This document shows, piece after piece, positions 28,601-38,684 of a stretch of DNA of 64,000 bases. The notes under the pieces are model-generated. The model was not told where the DNA came from. It did not search any database and saw nothing but the letters and a program-made list of their open reading frames with translations. A program made the position numbers and the translations under genes. How positions within the stretch are numbered: position 1 is the stretch's first letter; every line of letters starts with the position of its first letter. This DNA is from CAVTAV01 sp963732795. Its GTDB lineage: Bacteria; Pseudomonadota; Alphaproteobacteria; CAVTAV01. Location: contig CAVTAV010000003.1 of NCBI GenBank assembly GCA_963732795.1, forward strand, positions 186,001 through 250,000, read 5' to 3'.

Positions 28601-29674
28601 ATGTACGCCGCGTTTTACAATCTCACCGGCCGGCCGTTTCAGCTTACGCCTGATCCGCGCTTCTATTTCAGCAGCCGGACCCACAAGAAGGCGATGGCCT
28701 ATCTCACCTACGGTATGAACCAAGGCGAGGGCTTCATCGTCATCACGGGTGATATCGGCGCCGGCAAGACCACCTTGGTGGGACATATGTTCGAGGAGCT
28801 CGACCGCGAGAAATACATCGCGGCCACCGTGGTCACCACCCAGCTCGACGCCGACAACGTGCTCCGCATGGTCGCAAAGGCCTTCGGTATCGCCCAGGAA
28901 GGCATGGACAAGGCCACGCTTCTGGAGCGCATCGAGGCATTCCTGATCGATAGCCACAACCGCGGCAAGCGCGTTCTGCTGATCGTCGACGAAAGCCAGA
29001 ACCTGCCGACGGGCGCGCTCGAAGAGCTGAGGATGCTGTCGAACTTCCAGTTCGACGACCGGCCGCTGTTGCAGAGCTTCCTCCTCGGCCAGCCGCAGTT
29101 CCGAGACAAGCTTGCGAACGACCCGGACCTGGAGCAGCTTCGCCAGCGCATCATCGCGTCCTATCACCTGGAGCCGATGCAGGAGGCCGAGACGGCATCT
29201 TATATCGAGCACCGGCTGCAGCATGTCGGCTGGAAGGACGATCCGTCCTTCACCCGCGAGGCGTTCCGCCGGATCCACGAATTTACGGACGGCGTGCCGC
29301 GCAGGGTGAACACGTTGGCCTCGCGCGTTCTGCTGTTTGGCTATCTCGAGGAACTGCACGAGATCAATCTCGACGTGGTCAACGAGGTCATCGAGGATCT
29401 GGAGCGCGACAACGAAGCCGGAAGCGAGCCCGAGGAGCCCGTGATCGGCGAAGTCGAGATCCCGAACAAGAAGGCGGCCGACCGCCCCGCAGTCAGCACC
29501 GGCGGCGCCGCGGCCGGGACGCAGAAGAAATACATCGATACGGATCTGAGCCGCCGTATCGAAGTGCTCGAGCGCAACCTTCTCGCGCAGCAAAAGACCT
29601 TGGACCGCGCACTCGAGATCGTTGCAAGCTATTTCGATCGGTTCGAGGGGGGCGAGTCGCCCGACGTGGATTAG
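28601..29674 (+). CDS. XrtA-associated ATPase (ExeA/GspA-like AAA, TIGR03015-like)
   Basis: The 357-residue protein starts MYAAFYNLTGRPFQLTPDP, the exact N-terminal pattern of TIGR03015. Walker A is GDIGAGKTT at residues 50-58, and Walker B is LLIVDESQ at about 126-133. Arg-rich sensor regions follow (DGVPRRVNTLASRVLL). A C-terminal coiled coil of about 35 residues ends the protein. Relatives (ExeA, GspA) use ATP to help assemble envelope secretion or peptidoglycan-spanning structures. Here the ATPase probably powers or organises EPS or protein export. Confidence 0.92.
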   Translation: MYAAFYNLTGRPFQLTPDPRFYFSSRTHKKAMAYLTYGMNQGEGFIVITGDIGAGKTTLVGHMFEELDREKYIAATVVTTQLDADNVLRMVAKAFGIAQEGMDKATLLERIEAFLIDSHNRGKRVLLIVDESQNLPTGALEELRMLSNFQFDDRPLLQSFLLGQPQFRDKLANDPDLEQLRQRIIASYHLEPMQEAETASYIEHRLQHVGWKDDPSFTREAFRRIHEFTDGVPRRVNTLASRVLLFGYLEELHEINLDVVNEVIEDLERDNEAGSEPEEPVIGEVEIPNKKAADRPAVSTGGAAAGTQKKYIDTDLSRRIEVLERNLLAQQKTLDRALEIVASYFDRFEGGESPDVD

Positions 29675-29687
29675 GCGAGTCGCCGAG

Positions 29688-30641
29688 ATGAGTAGCTCGC
29701 GTCAGTCGCCGGGGCGTCGTGAAGAGTTAGTCGCGAACGATACGGCGGCCATCCCCGGCCGGAATTTCCCGATCAAGAACTGCATGTCCGTGGACGTGGA
29801 AGAGCACTTCCAGGTCCAGGCGTTCGCGTCCACGATCGACCGCGCGGATTGGGACAATTACGAAAGCCGGGTCGAGCGGAATACCGATCGCATCCTCGGC
29901 ATCTTCGACGACGCCGACATTAAGGCGACCTTCTTCACGCTCGGCTGGGTCGCGGAGCGGCACCCGGACCTGATCCGGCGGATCGTCGCCCAGGGCCACG
30001 AGCTCGCGAGCCACGGCTATTCCCATATCCTGATCCATAGTCAGACGCCGGAGGAGTTCCGGGCCGATGTGCGCCGGACCAAATCCATCCTGGAGGACAT
30101 CGGCGGAGTCGGCATCCGTGGCTATCGCGCGGCGACATTCTCGTTGGACCGGCGCTGTCTCTGGGCCCATGACGTGCTGGCGGAGGAGGGCTATCGCTAT
30201 TCCTCCAGCATCTTCCCCGTAAACCGCGATCTCTATGGCATGCCCGACGCGCCGCGCACCGCCTATCGTGCCGGCGGCGAGCAGAAGCTGGTCGAGGTGC
30301 CGCTCACGACCGTCCGCGTGTTCGGGCGGAATCTCGCCTATTTCAGCGGCGGCGGCTTCTTCCGGCTGATCCCCTATCCGATCTCGCGGATCGCCTTCCG
30401 CCACGTGAACGCCCACGACCACGCGCCCTGCATCTTCTATTTCCATCCCTGGGAGATCGATCCCGACCAGCCGCGGATCGAGAATGCGCCGGCGAAGTCG
30501 CGCTTCCGGCACTATGTCAATCTCGGCGTGATGGAGCGCAAGATCCGCGCGGCCTTGAAGGATTTTTCCTGGGCGCGCATGGACGAGATCTTTCTCGGCG
30601 GCGGCGCCCGCGCCGGAAGCGCCAACGACAACCGGACCTAG
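29688..30641 (+). CDS. Polysaccharide deacetylase, XrtA/PEP-CTERM-associated (TIGR03006-like)
   Basis: The 317-residue CE4 deacetylase has the catalytic and metal-binding motifs SVDVEEHF, SHGYSHILIH and RGYRAATFSLD, plus the C-terminal FYFHPWEID. I chose the ATG at 29688, shortly after the ATPase stop, rather than an upstream frame that overlaps that gene. It removes acetyl groups from GlcNAc-like units of the EPS, probably in the cytosol or periplasm. No signal peptide is evident. It is co-transcribed with ATPase and FemAB genes, an order seen in many exosortase A loci. Confidence 0.9.
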   Translation: MSSSRQSPGRREELVANDTAAIPGRNFPIKNCMSVDVEEHFQVQAFASTIDRADWDNYESRVERNTDRILGIFDDADIKATFFTLGWVAERHPDLIRRIVAQGHELASHGYSHILIHSQTPEEFRADVRRTKSILEDIGGVGIRGYRAATFSLDRRCLWAHDVLAEEGYRYSSSIFPVNRDLYGMPDAPRTAYRAGGEQKLVEVPLTTVRVFGRNLAYFSGGGFFRLIPYPISRIAFRHVNAHDHAPCIFYFHPWEIDPDQPRIENAPAKSRFRHYVNLGVMERKIRAALKDFSWARMDEIFLGGGARAGSANDNRT

Positions 30642-30650
30642 GTCAGCCCC

Positions 30651-31677
30651 ATGATCGTGCACGAAATCGACAGCGCGCGTTTCGGCGACTGGGACGCCTT
30701 CGTCCGCGCCGTCACCCGCCGGCACGTTCTTCCATCTCTCGGGCTGGAAGACCGTGATGGAGGAGACGTTCCGTCATCGGACGTATCTGCTGGTCGCGGA
30801 GGAAGGCGGGGAGATCGCCGGCGTGCTGCCGCTCGTGCATATCAAGAGCCGGCTGTTCGGCTGTTCGCTGATCTCGGTCGCCTTCTGCACCTATGGCGGC
30901 CCGATCGGAACCCCGAATGCCGTCGCCGCGCTCGACGAACGTGCACGCGCTTTGGCCGACGAACTGGATGTCGATTACCTCGAATATCGCCAGCACGGAA
31001 CGGTCGTTCCCTGCCTATAAGTGCAAGGACAGCCTCTACGTCACCTTCCGCAAGGCGATCACCGCGGATCACGACGCCAATTTGAAGGCGATTCCGCGCA
31101 AGCAGCGCGCCATGGTCCGCAAAGGCATCAAGGCGGGGCTGGCGAGCGAGATCGACGCGGCCCCGGATCGGCTCTATCGGATCTATTCCGAGAGCGTGCG
31201 CAATCTCGGCACGCCAGTCTTTCCCGAAAAGCCTGTTCGGCAATCTTTCCAAAGCCTTCGGCGAGGATTGCGACATTCTCACCATCAGCCATGAAGGCCA
31301 GGCGCTGGCGAGCGTGATGAACTTCTACTTCCGCGACGAGGTGCTGCCCTATTACGGCGGCAGCGTGCTTGCCGCGCGGAACGTCGCCGCCAACGATTTC
31401 ATGTATTGGGAGGTCATGCGCAGGGCCGCCGATCGCGGCTATCCGCATGTTCGATTACGGCCGGTCAAAGATCGACACAGGGTCCTATTCCTTCAAGAAG
31501 AACTGGGGCTTCGAGCCGGCGCCGCTCCACTACGAATTCCATCTCCGCAAGAGCGACGAGCTGCCCGACGTCAGCCCGAAGAATCCCAAATACCAAGCGA
31601 TGATCGCGACCTGGAAGAAGCTGCCGCTGCCTGTCGCGAATTTCATCGGACCGTTCATTTCGCCCGCCCTCGGCTAG
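30651..31677 (+). pseudogene. FemAB family PEP-CTERM-associated protein (TIGR03019-like; about four frameshifts as written)
   Basis: About 340 residues in five frame segments: MIVHEIDSARFGDWDAFVRA, then RTYLLVAEEGGEIAGVLPLV, then CKDSLYVTFRKAI, then ALASVMNFYFRDEVLPYYGG, then KIDTGSYSFKKNWGFEPAPL. Breaks lie near 30725, 31005, 31225 and 31450. These segments match the order of TIGR03019 GNAT/FemX-like transferases, including the final WGFEP motif. The family may transfer amino acids or acyl groups to the EPS or its lipid. Four breaks in one kilobase with every domain preserved point to base-calling errors. Confidence 0.82.
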
Positions 31678-31688
31678 AGGGGCGGCCC

Positions 31689-32905
31689 ATGGCGAACATT
31701 CTCTTTCTGGCGCACCGGATCCCCTTCCCGCCGGACAAGGGCGACAAGATCCGCTCGTGGAACATCCTGAAGCATCTGACGCGAAAGCCACCGGGTTCAC
31801 CTCGGCTGCCTGATCGACGATGCCCGCGATTGGCAGTTCACCGACACGCTTCGAAGGCATCACCGCAAGCGCCCATTTCGCCGGCATCAATCCGAAGGCC
31901 GCGCGGATTCGCGGCCTGATCTCGGGCTTTGCGCGGCGAGGCTCTGTCGATCGGCTATTTCCGCGACGAGGGATTGCAGGCCTGGGTCGATAAGACGTCT
32001 GGCCACACAACATATTGATTTCGCGGTCATTTTCTCCTCGCCCATGGCCCGCTACGTGCTCGATCGCGGCCGCGCGCGGGTGCCGATGGTGGTCGATTTC
32101 GTCGACGTCGATTCCGACAAATGGACCCAATACGCCGAGCACAAGCGCTTCCCCGAAAATTGGATCTACCGCGCGCGAGGCCCGCACGCTTCTGGCGTTC
32201 GAACGGAAGGTCGCGGCCGAGGCGAAGGCGAGCCTGTTCGTCTCTCCCGCCGAGGCGGAGCTGTTCCGGAACCTCGCGCCCGAAGTCGCGGCGACCGTCC
32301 ACCCGATGAACAACGGCGTCGATCTCGATTACTTCTCGCCCGAGCGATCCTACGAACCGGTCTTCGAAAAGACGGGGCCGTCGATCGTCTTCACCGGCGC
32401 GATGGATTACTGGGCGAATATCGATGCCGCCCGCTGGTTTGTCGGCGAAGTCTGGCCGCGGATTCGGGCCGCTCATGGCGATGCGACGTTCCATATCGTC
32501 GGCGGCAATCCGACAGCGGAGGTGAAAGCCCTCGGACGTGCGCCAGGCGTGACCGTGACGGGCCGCGTGCCCGATGTCCGGCCCTATATCGCGGCGGCCG
32601 ACGTCGTGGTCGCGCCGATGCGGATCGCGCGGGGGGTTCAGAACAAGGTGCTCGAAGGCATGTCCTTGGCCCGGCCGGTGGTGACCACGCCGCAGGGCCT
32701 CGAAGGAATCGATGCCCAGCCGGGGCGCGATCTCGTGCTCGCCGATGGGGCGGAGAAGATGGCGGCCGCGATCGAAATTGTCTTATCGGACAATTTGCCC
32801 GGCATTGCCGTTGCCGAGCTCTGCGCCAATGCCCGCCTGCACATCGTCGAACATTACTCCTGGGCCGCGCAACTGACGGTTCTCGATGCGCTTCTGGCCC
32901 GTTGA
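31689..32905 (+). pseudogene. Glycosyltransferase, PEP-CTERM/XrtA-associated (TIGR03087-like; several frameshifts as written)
   Basis: About 400 residues of a GT4-type enzyme. The N-terminus ILFLAHRIPFPPDKGDKIRS is the TIGR03087 signature. The middle (FVDVDSDKWTQYA) and C-terminal parts (MNNGVDLDYFSPER, FTGAMDYWANIDAA, GVQNKVLEGMSLARPVVTT) follow in other frames. Breaks occur near 31790, at several places between 31800 and 32045, and near 32180. From about 32190 to the stop the frame is intact. It adds a sugar to the EPS repeat. It lies between the FemAB and exosortase genes, as in other exosortase A clusters. Confidence 0.82.
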
Positions 32906-32998
32906 CGAGGTCTTAACCGTAACCGCTTTGCAACCTTTTGGCCGCGATACTGGTGCTCAGCGGCTGGTTTTACCGCCGCGACATCCCGAGAGTTGTGT

Positions 32999-34582
32999 AT
33001 GGGCCTTCGCGTAGACATCGAGGACCGGATCGTCCCGTCCTTCCTCCTTGACCGCCTGCAGGGAATCGCCGCTTGGCGTGTCGCCGGGCTTGTGATGGGG
33101 ATCGGCCTCGCCGCCGTCCTGACGCTCTACGGCTCGACCGCCGCCATGCTGGTCAAGACCTGGGCCGTCTCCGATTCCTACGACCAATGCTTCCTGATCC
33201 CGCCGATCAGCCTGTATCTGATCTGGCGCCATCGGCACCGGCTCCTCGCCGTCACGCCGCAGCCGGCCTATGGCGGCGTCGCCCTGATCGCGCTTTCGGG
33301 CGCGGCCTGGCTGGTCGGAAGGGCGGCTTCCGTCGATCTGGTCGAGGAGCTCGCCCTCGTCACCATGATTTTCGGGCTCCATCTCGCCGTGCTTGGCGTC
33401 AAGGCGACGCGGATCAATTTCTTCCCGCTGGCCTACCTCTATATGGCCGTGCCGATGGGCGCGTTTCTCATCCCGCCCTTGCAGCAGATCACGGCCGACG
33501 CGGCGGTGTTCCTTTTGCGTCTCGTCGGCGTGCCGGTCTTCATGGAAGGGACCTATATCACCATTCCGAACGGCACCTATTTCGTCGCCGAGGCCTGCGC
33601 GGGACTCCGCTTCCTGATTGCAACGGTCACGCTCGGCGTGTTGTTCGGCTATTTCTACTACCGCTCGCCCTGGCGCTGGATCGCCTTCATGGCGCTCTCC
33701 GTCGTCGTGCCCGTCGTGGCGAATTGCCTTCGGGCCTTCGGGGTCATCCTGCTCGGATATTTCACGAGCACCGATGTCGCGGGTGGCTTCGACCATATCT
33801 TCACGGGCTGGGTCTTCCTCTCGCTCGTCACCATCGCCTATCTCGCGATCGGCTATAGCTTCAGCGACCGGAAGCACGAGAAGGACCAGCCGCCCGAGCC
33901 CCATGCGACCATCGCGACCCTGGCGCCGCAGCAGGTTCTCCTAGCGGCGCTTGCGGCCCTCGTGGTGGCCGTCGCGCCCCAGGCCTATGCCGTCCATATC
34001 CGCGATGTTGCCAGCCGGGTCGATCTGCATCCGCTCCTGCCGCTGCCGACCGTCGGCGAGCCCTGGGCTCCGATGGACTACGACCAGAATCTCTGGACTC
34101 CGCGGTTCGCGGGCGTGGATGCCAGCATCGCCAAGAGCTACCGGAACGCCGATGGGGAGGAGGCCGACCTGTATATCGGCTATTACGCTCGCCAGCGGGA
34201 GGATGCCGAGCTTCTGGCCTATGGCAACCAGGTCGTCGATTTGGACAAATGGCGGCTCGTTAACGATAATTCGGTGTCGGTCCCGCTCTGGGGTCGTGAT
34301 ACGATCGTGGACGAAATGCAGATCGACCTAAACGGGTCCCGGCGGCTGGTCCGGTACTGGTATTGGGTCGACGGCGAATTCACGGCCAATCCGTATTGGG
34401 CCAAGCTCTTGTTTGCCCGTTCGAAACTATTGGGCGGTATACAGGGAGCAGCGGTCATCGCGGTGAGCGTGCCCTTCGAGGACGGGCCCGCGGCGGCACG
34501 GTCGCGACTGGACGACTTCCTGGCGAATGTCATGCCGCTGGGAGACGTCCTTATGAGCGTGAACGGCGGCAGGAAGAGCTGA
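32999..34582 (+). CDS. xrtA: Exosortase A (XrtA) with C-terminal EpsI domain
   Basis: The 527-residue inner-membrane protease/transpeptidase has about eight helices. The catalytic triad of exosortases is visible: Cys200 in VAEACAGLRF, Arg245 in ANCLRAFG and His266 in GGFDHIFTG. The C-terminal 200 residues are an EpsI-like periplasmic domain (TPRFAGVDASIAKSYRN, DLYIGYYARQREDAELL). I chose the ATG at 32999. A TTG two codons upstream is possible. Exosortase A cleaves PEP-CTERM tails and probably attaches the proteins to EPS or lipid carriers. No PEP-CTERM substrate is encoded in this window. The intact frame contrasts with its broken neighbours. Confidence 0.95.
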   Translation: MGLRVDIEDRIVPSFLLDRLQGIAAWRVAGLVMGIGLAAVLTLYGSTAAMLVKTWAVSDSYDQCFLIPPISLYLIWRHRHRLLAVTPQPAYGGVALIALSGAAWLVGRAASVDLVEELALVTMIFGLHLAVLGVKATRINFFPLAYLYMAVPMGAFLIPPLQQITADAAVFLLRLVGVPVFMEGTYITIPNGTYFVAEACAGLRFLIATVTLGVLFGYFYYRSPWRWIAFMALSVVVPVVANCLRAFGVILLGYFTSTDVAGGFDHIFTGWVFLSLVTIAYLAIGYSFSDRKHEKDQPPEPHATIATLAPQQVLLAALAALVVAVAPQAYAVHIRDVASRVDLHPLLPLPTVGEPWAPMDYDQNLWTPRFAGVDASIAKSYRNADGEEADLYIGYYARQREDAELLAYGNQVVDLDKWRLVNDNSVSVPLWGRDTIVDEMQIDLNGSRRLVRYWYWVDGEFTANPYWAKLLFARSKLLGGIQGAAVIAVSVPFEDGPAAARSRLDDFLANVMPLGDVLMSVNGGRKS

Positions 34583-34618
34583 GGCGAGAGCAGTTTTGGG
34601 CAGGGTAGAGGCAAGACG

Positions 34619-36551
34619 ATGTGCGGCATAACCGGCATCATGGACACGGGCGGCAAGCGCGAAATCGATCGCGGCACTGCTCGGACGCATGAACGACAGT
34701 CAGACCCATCGCGGGCCCGACGAGCACGGACTCTATGTCGCGCCGGGCATCGGGCTCGGCCATCGCCGGCTGTCGATTATCGACCTTTCTTCGGGCCAAC
34801 AGCCGCTTTTTAACGAGGATCACTCGGTCGTTGTCACGTTTAACGGCGAAATCTATCAATTTTCAGTCCTTAACGACCGAACTTTTGGCCAAGGGACACA
34901 AGTTCCGGACCCATAGCGACACGGAAGTGATCGTGCATGCCTGGGAGGAATGGGGCGAGGATTGCGTCAAGCGGTTCCGCGGCCAGTTCGCCTTTGCGGT
35001 CTGGGACAGCAATTCCGAGACCCTGTTCCTGGCGCGCGACCGGCTCGGCCAGAAGCCGTTGCATTACACCGTGCTCGCCGACCGGACGCTGGTGTTCGGC
35101 TCGGAGCTGAAATCGGTTCTGACCCATCCGGCCACACCGCGCGTAATCGAGCCGCAGAGCGTCGAGGACTATTTCGGCTACGGCTATATCCCGGACCCGC
35201 GGACAATCTTCAAGGGCATCTACAAACTGCCTCCGGGGCACACGCTTGACGATCCGCCGCAATGCCGCTGTGCCGGCGCCGAAAGAGTACTGGGACATCT
35301 CGTTCGACGAAGACGCTCGGCCTTTCCGAGCAGGAGATTTGCGAGGAGCTGATCACGCGGCTGCGCGAGGCCGTGAAGATCCGCATGATCGCGGACGTGC
35401 CGCTCGGTGCTTTCCTCTCCGGCGGGGTGGATTCGAGCGCGATCGTCGCCTTGATGGCGCAAACTTCCGACGCGCCGGTCAATACCTGCTCGATCTCCTT
35501 CGACGTGCCGCAATACGACGAGTCCAAATACGCTCTCGAAGTCGCCCAGCGATACAAAACCAATCACAATACCAAGCTCGTCGATCCCAACAGCTTCGAC
35601 CTCGTTGACCGTTTGGCCGGCTTCTTCGACGAGCCCTTCGCCGATTCCTCCGCGATGCCGACCTTCCGGGTCTGCGAGCTCGCCCGGGAGCGGGTGACCG
35701 TGGCGCTGTCGGGCGATGTCGGCGACGAGCTTTTCGCGGGCTATCGGCGCTATCGTTGGCATCACTATGAGCAGTCGATCCGCAACAGGTTCCCGCAGGC
35801 GTTGCGCGGGCCGCTCTTCACGGTGCTCGGCCGGCTATACCCGAAGATGGACTGGGCGCCGAAAGTGCTGCGCGCTCGCTCGACCTTCCAGGCGCTCGCG
35901 GAAGATCCCTTCATCGGCTATTTCCACAGCGTTTCGGTGCTGCGCGACGAGCTACGGAGCCGGCTGTTCAGCGACAAGATGCGCGGCGAGCTTCAAGGCT
36001 ATCACGCCGCCAATACCCTGATCGACGCGATGAACGCGGCCAAGACCGACGACGACCTGTCGCGCGCGCAATATGCCGACATGAAGACCTATCTGCCCGG
36101 CGATATCCTGACCAAGGTGGACCGCACCAGCATGGCGGTCTCGCTCGAGGTCCGCTCGCCGATCATCGATCACGAGTTCATGGAATGGGCCGCCGGCATC
36201 CCGGCCGCGATGCGGCTCAAGGGCCGGGAAGGCAAGTACATCTTCAAGAAGGCCTTGGAGCCCCATCTGCCCCACGACGTGATGTATCGCGAGAAGATGG
36301 GCTTCGCCGTGCCGATCTCGGAATGGTTCCGCGGGCCGTTGCGCCAACGGGTCGGCGAGTCGCTCGCGAGCGACGTTCTGGCCGACACCGGCATGTTCGA
36401 TATGGGCTATCTGCGCAAGCTGGTCGAGCAGCACCAGTCGGGCGTGTCCGAGCATTCACCCGCGCTTTGGGCGCTTCTGATGTTCAAATCCTCGCTCAGG
36501 AAGCTGTTCGGCGAAGCCGATTCCGTCCCGCAGCGCCGTGCCACCGCCTAA
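34619..36551 (+). pseudogene. Exosortase A-associated amidotransferase 1 (asparagine synthase; about four frameshifts as written)
   Basis: About 640 residues of a glutamine-hydrolysing asparagine synthetase-like enzyme (TIGR03108 type). It begins MCGITGIMD, so the catalytic Cys2 is present. HRGPDEHGLYV, NGEIYQF and ARDRLGQKPL complete the glutaminase. The synthetase domain has LSGGVDSSAIVAL, LSGDVGDELFAGY and LKGREGKYIFKKALEP. Breaks lie near 34680, 34865, 35245 and 35315. Unlike the two paralogues in this locus it keeps the Cys, so it can supply ammonia from glutamine. It probably amidates a uronic acid or carrier-linked acid in the EPS pathway. Confidence 0.85.
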
Positions 36552-37374
36552 GCCGGCTCCACAGAATCTCAAGAAAGCCGTAAACGCGGCGATGCAGTCG
36601 TCGGCGCGATCCCGGTAAATCTCGTGCGCCTCGCCGTCGATCTCGACGAGCCGGGCATTCGGGATTGCGTCGGACATGGCGTGTTGCTGGGCCAGGGGCG
36701 TGGCCGCGCTTCGGGTGGGGGCCAGGATCAAGGTCGGCGCCGAAATGCGCGCCAGTAGCGGCGCGACGTCGGTTTCGGATATGAGGCGGCTATAGTCTTC
36801 GAGCGCGCGGGTCGGGATTTTGTCGAATTGCGCGAACGTCCATCGGCGCGGCGCCTCGGTCATCTGGCCCATCGTGCCGCCGAGGCGGGAAAGCGCCTCC
36901 GCCCAGCCGCGCGGACCCAGCGTGCGGATCGCGGTCTGCCAATCGGCATAACCCATCGCGAAGAACCGTTGCCCCGCCGGACCGATGGTGGTCGGCGAGG
37001 CGCATAAGGTGAGGGAATGAAGAAGCTCGGGGTGGCGCGCGGCGAAAGCGATGCCCAGCATCCCGCCTGTCGAATTCGCCGAGGAAATGGATCTTGGGCA
37101 CGTCAAGCGCGTCGAGGAACGCCGCGAGATCGTCCACGAGTGCATCCATGGTCCAGGGATAGTCGGGCCCGGGATCGTCCGAGCCGCCATGACCCGGAAG
37201 ATCGCGCCGGATCACGGGCCATTGTGTCGCCAGCGAAGGCGGCCAGTGCCGCCAGAACTGCGCATTGCGGCCCATGCCGTGCTGAATGAAGACGGCCGTC
37301 CTGGTTTCCCAGGGCGGGGTGAAGTCGTCGAGTTCGTAATACGTCGCCCAACCGTTGACCGTGAGGTGGGGCAT
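36456..37374 (-). pseudogene. Alpha/beta hydrolase (one frameshift as written)
   Basis: About 300 residues. The N-terminal half reads MPHLTVNGWATYYELDDFTP, the oxyanion motif QHGMGRNAQFW and RDLPGHGGSDDPG. The frame breaks near 37075 at the nucleophile elbow: FLGE in one frame joins STGGMLGIAFAARHPE in the other, giving GESTGG. A late His lies in DGEAHEIYRD. The substrate is unknown; relatives include esterases and 3-oxoadipate enol-lactonase-like enzymes. The 3' end overlaps the convergent amidotransferase gene by about 95 bases as written, so the true stop may be earlier. Confidence 0.7.
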
Positions 37375-37394
37375 GGATCGAGCTTGAGCGACGC

Positions 37395-37625
37395 CTAATG
37401 CGTGTTGTCGGTTTGGCTTACGCCGTTGGAAGCCGGAGCGATGCCGTTTAGCGACGTTGGGTCGCTTTGGCTGTCGGCCACTTGAGGCGCGCTGCCCTGG
37501 AATACGTTGTAGACCAGCAGAATTGCCGCGGCCCAGCCGATCACGCCGCCGCAGAACCAGATAAAGATCGAGCGCCGCAGCGTAAAGATTTGAAGCTGAG
37601 GTTCCGGATCGAGTTTACGGACCAT
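37395..37625 (-). CDS. Small single-pass membrane protein, unknown function
   Basis: The 76-residue protein has a basic N-terminus (RKLDPEPQLQIFTLRR), one hydrophobic helix (SIFIWFCGGVIGWAAAILLVY), and a polar Ser/Asn/Asp-rich periplasmic tail. I do not recognise a family. It starts with ATG at 37625. It sits 20 bases upstream of the hydrolase gene on the same strand and may be co-transcribed with it. Confidence 0.55.
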   Translation of the reverse strand: MVRKLDPEPQLQIFTLRRSIFIWFCGGVIGWAAAILLVYNVFQGSAPQVADSQSDPTSLNGIAPASNGVSQTDNTH

Positions 37626-37935
37626 GTGACGGTTCTCCCGCAGTCACGTCCTGGAGCTTTCCGAGCCAATCGTTACTCGGGACAGCTCCGCCGAAGGTAC
37701 GACCGGTCCGCATTGGCCTCGCCGGCTCGTCACAACCACCCTCCGGCATTGACGCGCTTATCGACAATGCCTACCACATCTGTGATTTCAGATTGAATTT
37801 AACCACAATATGTGGTGGCGGTCACGGAACTTTTGTGCCTGTGTACAACTTCGGCAAAGCCCGGTTAACCAAGTCGCTTAACCAACATTAGCCGAGCCGC
37901 GCGGAGACGTCAAAAAGCGATTGAACGGGAGGGGG
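37626..37935. other. Spacer between the small membrane protein and phoB
   Basis: These 310 bases contain a perfect inverted repeat at 37802-37816 with a weaker copy about 30 bases before it. They also include AT-rich DNA near 37790-37815 and 37870-37890 that could hold the promoter of the minus-strand small membrane protein. No RNA gene is apparent. Confidence 0.5.
37802..37816. promoter_or_regulatory. Inverted repeat ACCACA-ATA-TGTGGT, possible operator
   Basis: Six-base arms ACCACA and TGTGGT flank a three-base centre. About 30 bases to the left, ACCACATCTGTGAT repeats the arms with imperfect symmetry. Two spaced palindromes upstream of a gene suggest a dimeric regulator site, most likely for the small membrane protein gene that starts at 37625. 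The binding protein is unknown. Confidence 0.35.
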
Positions 37936-38635
37936 TTAGGCCGTGGCAGTCTGCTCGTCGAGCGCGTAGCCGGCGGAGCGCACGGTGCGAATCAGGTCGT
38001 CGGCGCCGTTCACGTTGATCGCCTTGCGGAGCCGCCGGATATGCGCGTCGACCGTGCGCATCTCGACATAGACCTCGTTTCCCCAGACCGCGTTCAGGAG
38101 CTGCTCGCGGGAGAACACGCGGGTCGGGTGCTCGAGGAAATGCTTCAGGAGCCGGAACTCGGTCGGCCCGAGATGGACCAGTTTACCATCGCGGGTGACC
38201 TTGTGGCTCGCGGTATCCATCCGGATGCCGCCGAATTCGAGAACGCCGCCGGCGAGGGCGGGGCGCACCCGCCGCAAAACGGCATGGACCCGGGCCAGAC
38301 AGCTCGGACGGCGAGAAGGGTTTGGTGATGTAATCGTCGGCGCCGGTGTCGAGGCCGCGGATGCGATCGGCTTCTTCGCCGCGCGCCGTCAGCATGATGA
38401 TCGGCGTGTTGCGGGTCTCGGGCTGGCGGCGCAGGCGCCTGCAGACCTCGATGCCGCTCACCATCGGCAGCATCCAGTCCAAGAGCACGAGATCAGGAGG
38501 CTCTTCCTGCGCCCTCATCAGGCCTTCCTCACCGTCCGCGGCGTAGGCCACCTTGAACCCTTCATGCTCCAGGTTGTAGCGCAGCAACTCCGCCATGCTG
38601 GCGTCGTCTTCGATAACAAGAATCGTGGGATTCAT
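37936..38635 (-). pseudogene. phoB: Phosphate regulon response regulator PhoB (one frameshift as written)
   Basis: About 233 residues. The receiver domain starts MNPTILVIEDDASMAELLRY, with the phosphorylation site Asp53 in LVLLDWMLP and the Lys of DYITKPFSPSEL. The frame breaks near 38290. In the other frame the OmpR-type winged helix follows (GPTEFRLLKHFLEHPTRVFS, VDAHIRRLRKAI). PhoB is activated by PhoR under phosphate limitation and binds Pho boxes such as the one proposed upstream of pstS. It closes the minus-strand run pstSCAB-phoU-phoB. Confidence 0.92.
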
Positions 38636-38684
38636 TCTCGGCTCAACGCTCCTTAACGATCGGGCATAGCTTCGCGGCGCTTGG

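Noticed and set aside
32930..32945. Minus-strand GG-N10-GC match resembling a sigma-54 promoter
   Set aside because: It points away from exosortase and into the 3' part of a plus-strand gene, with no minus-strand gene to drive.
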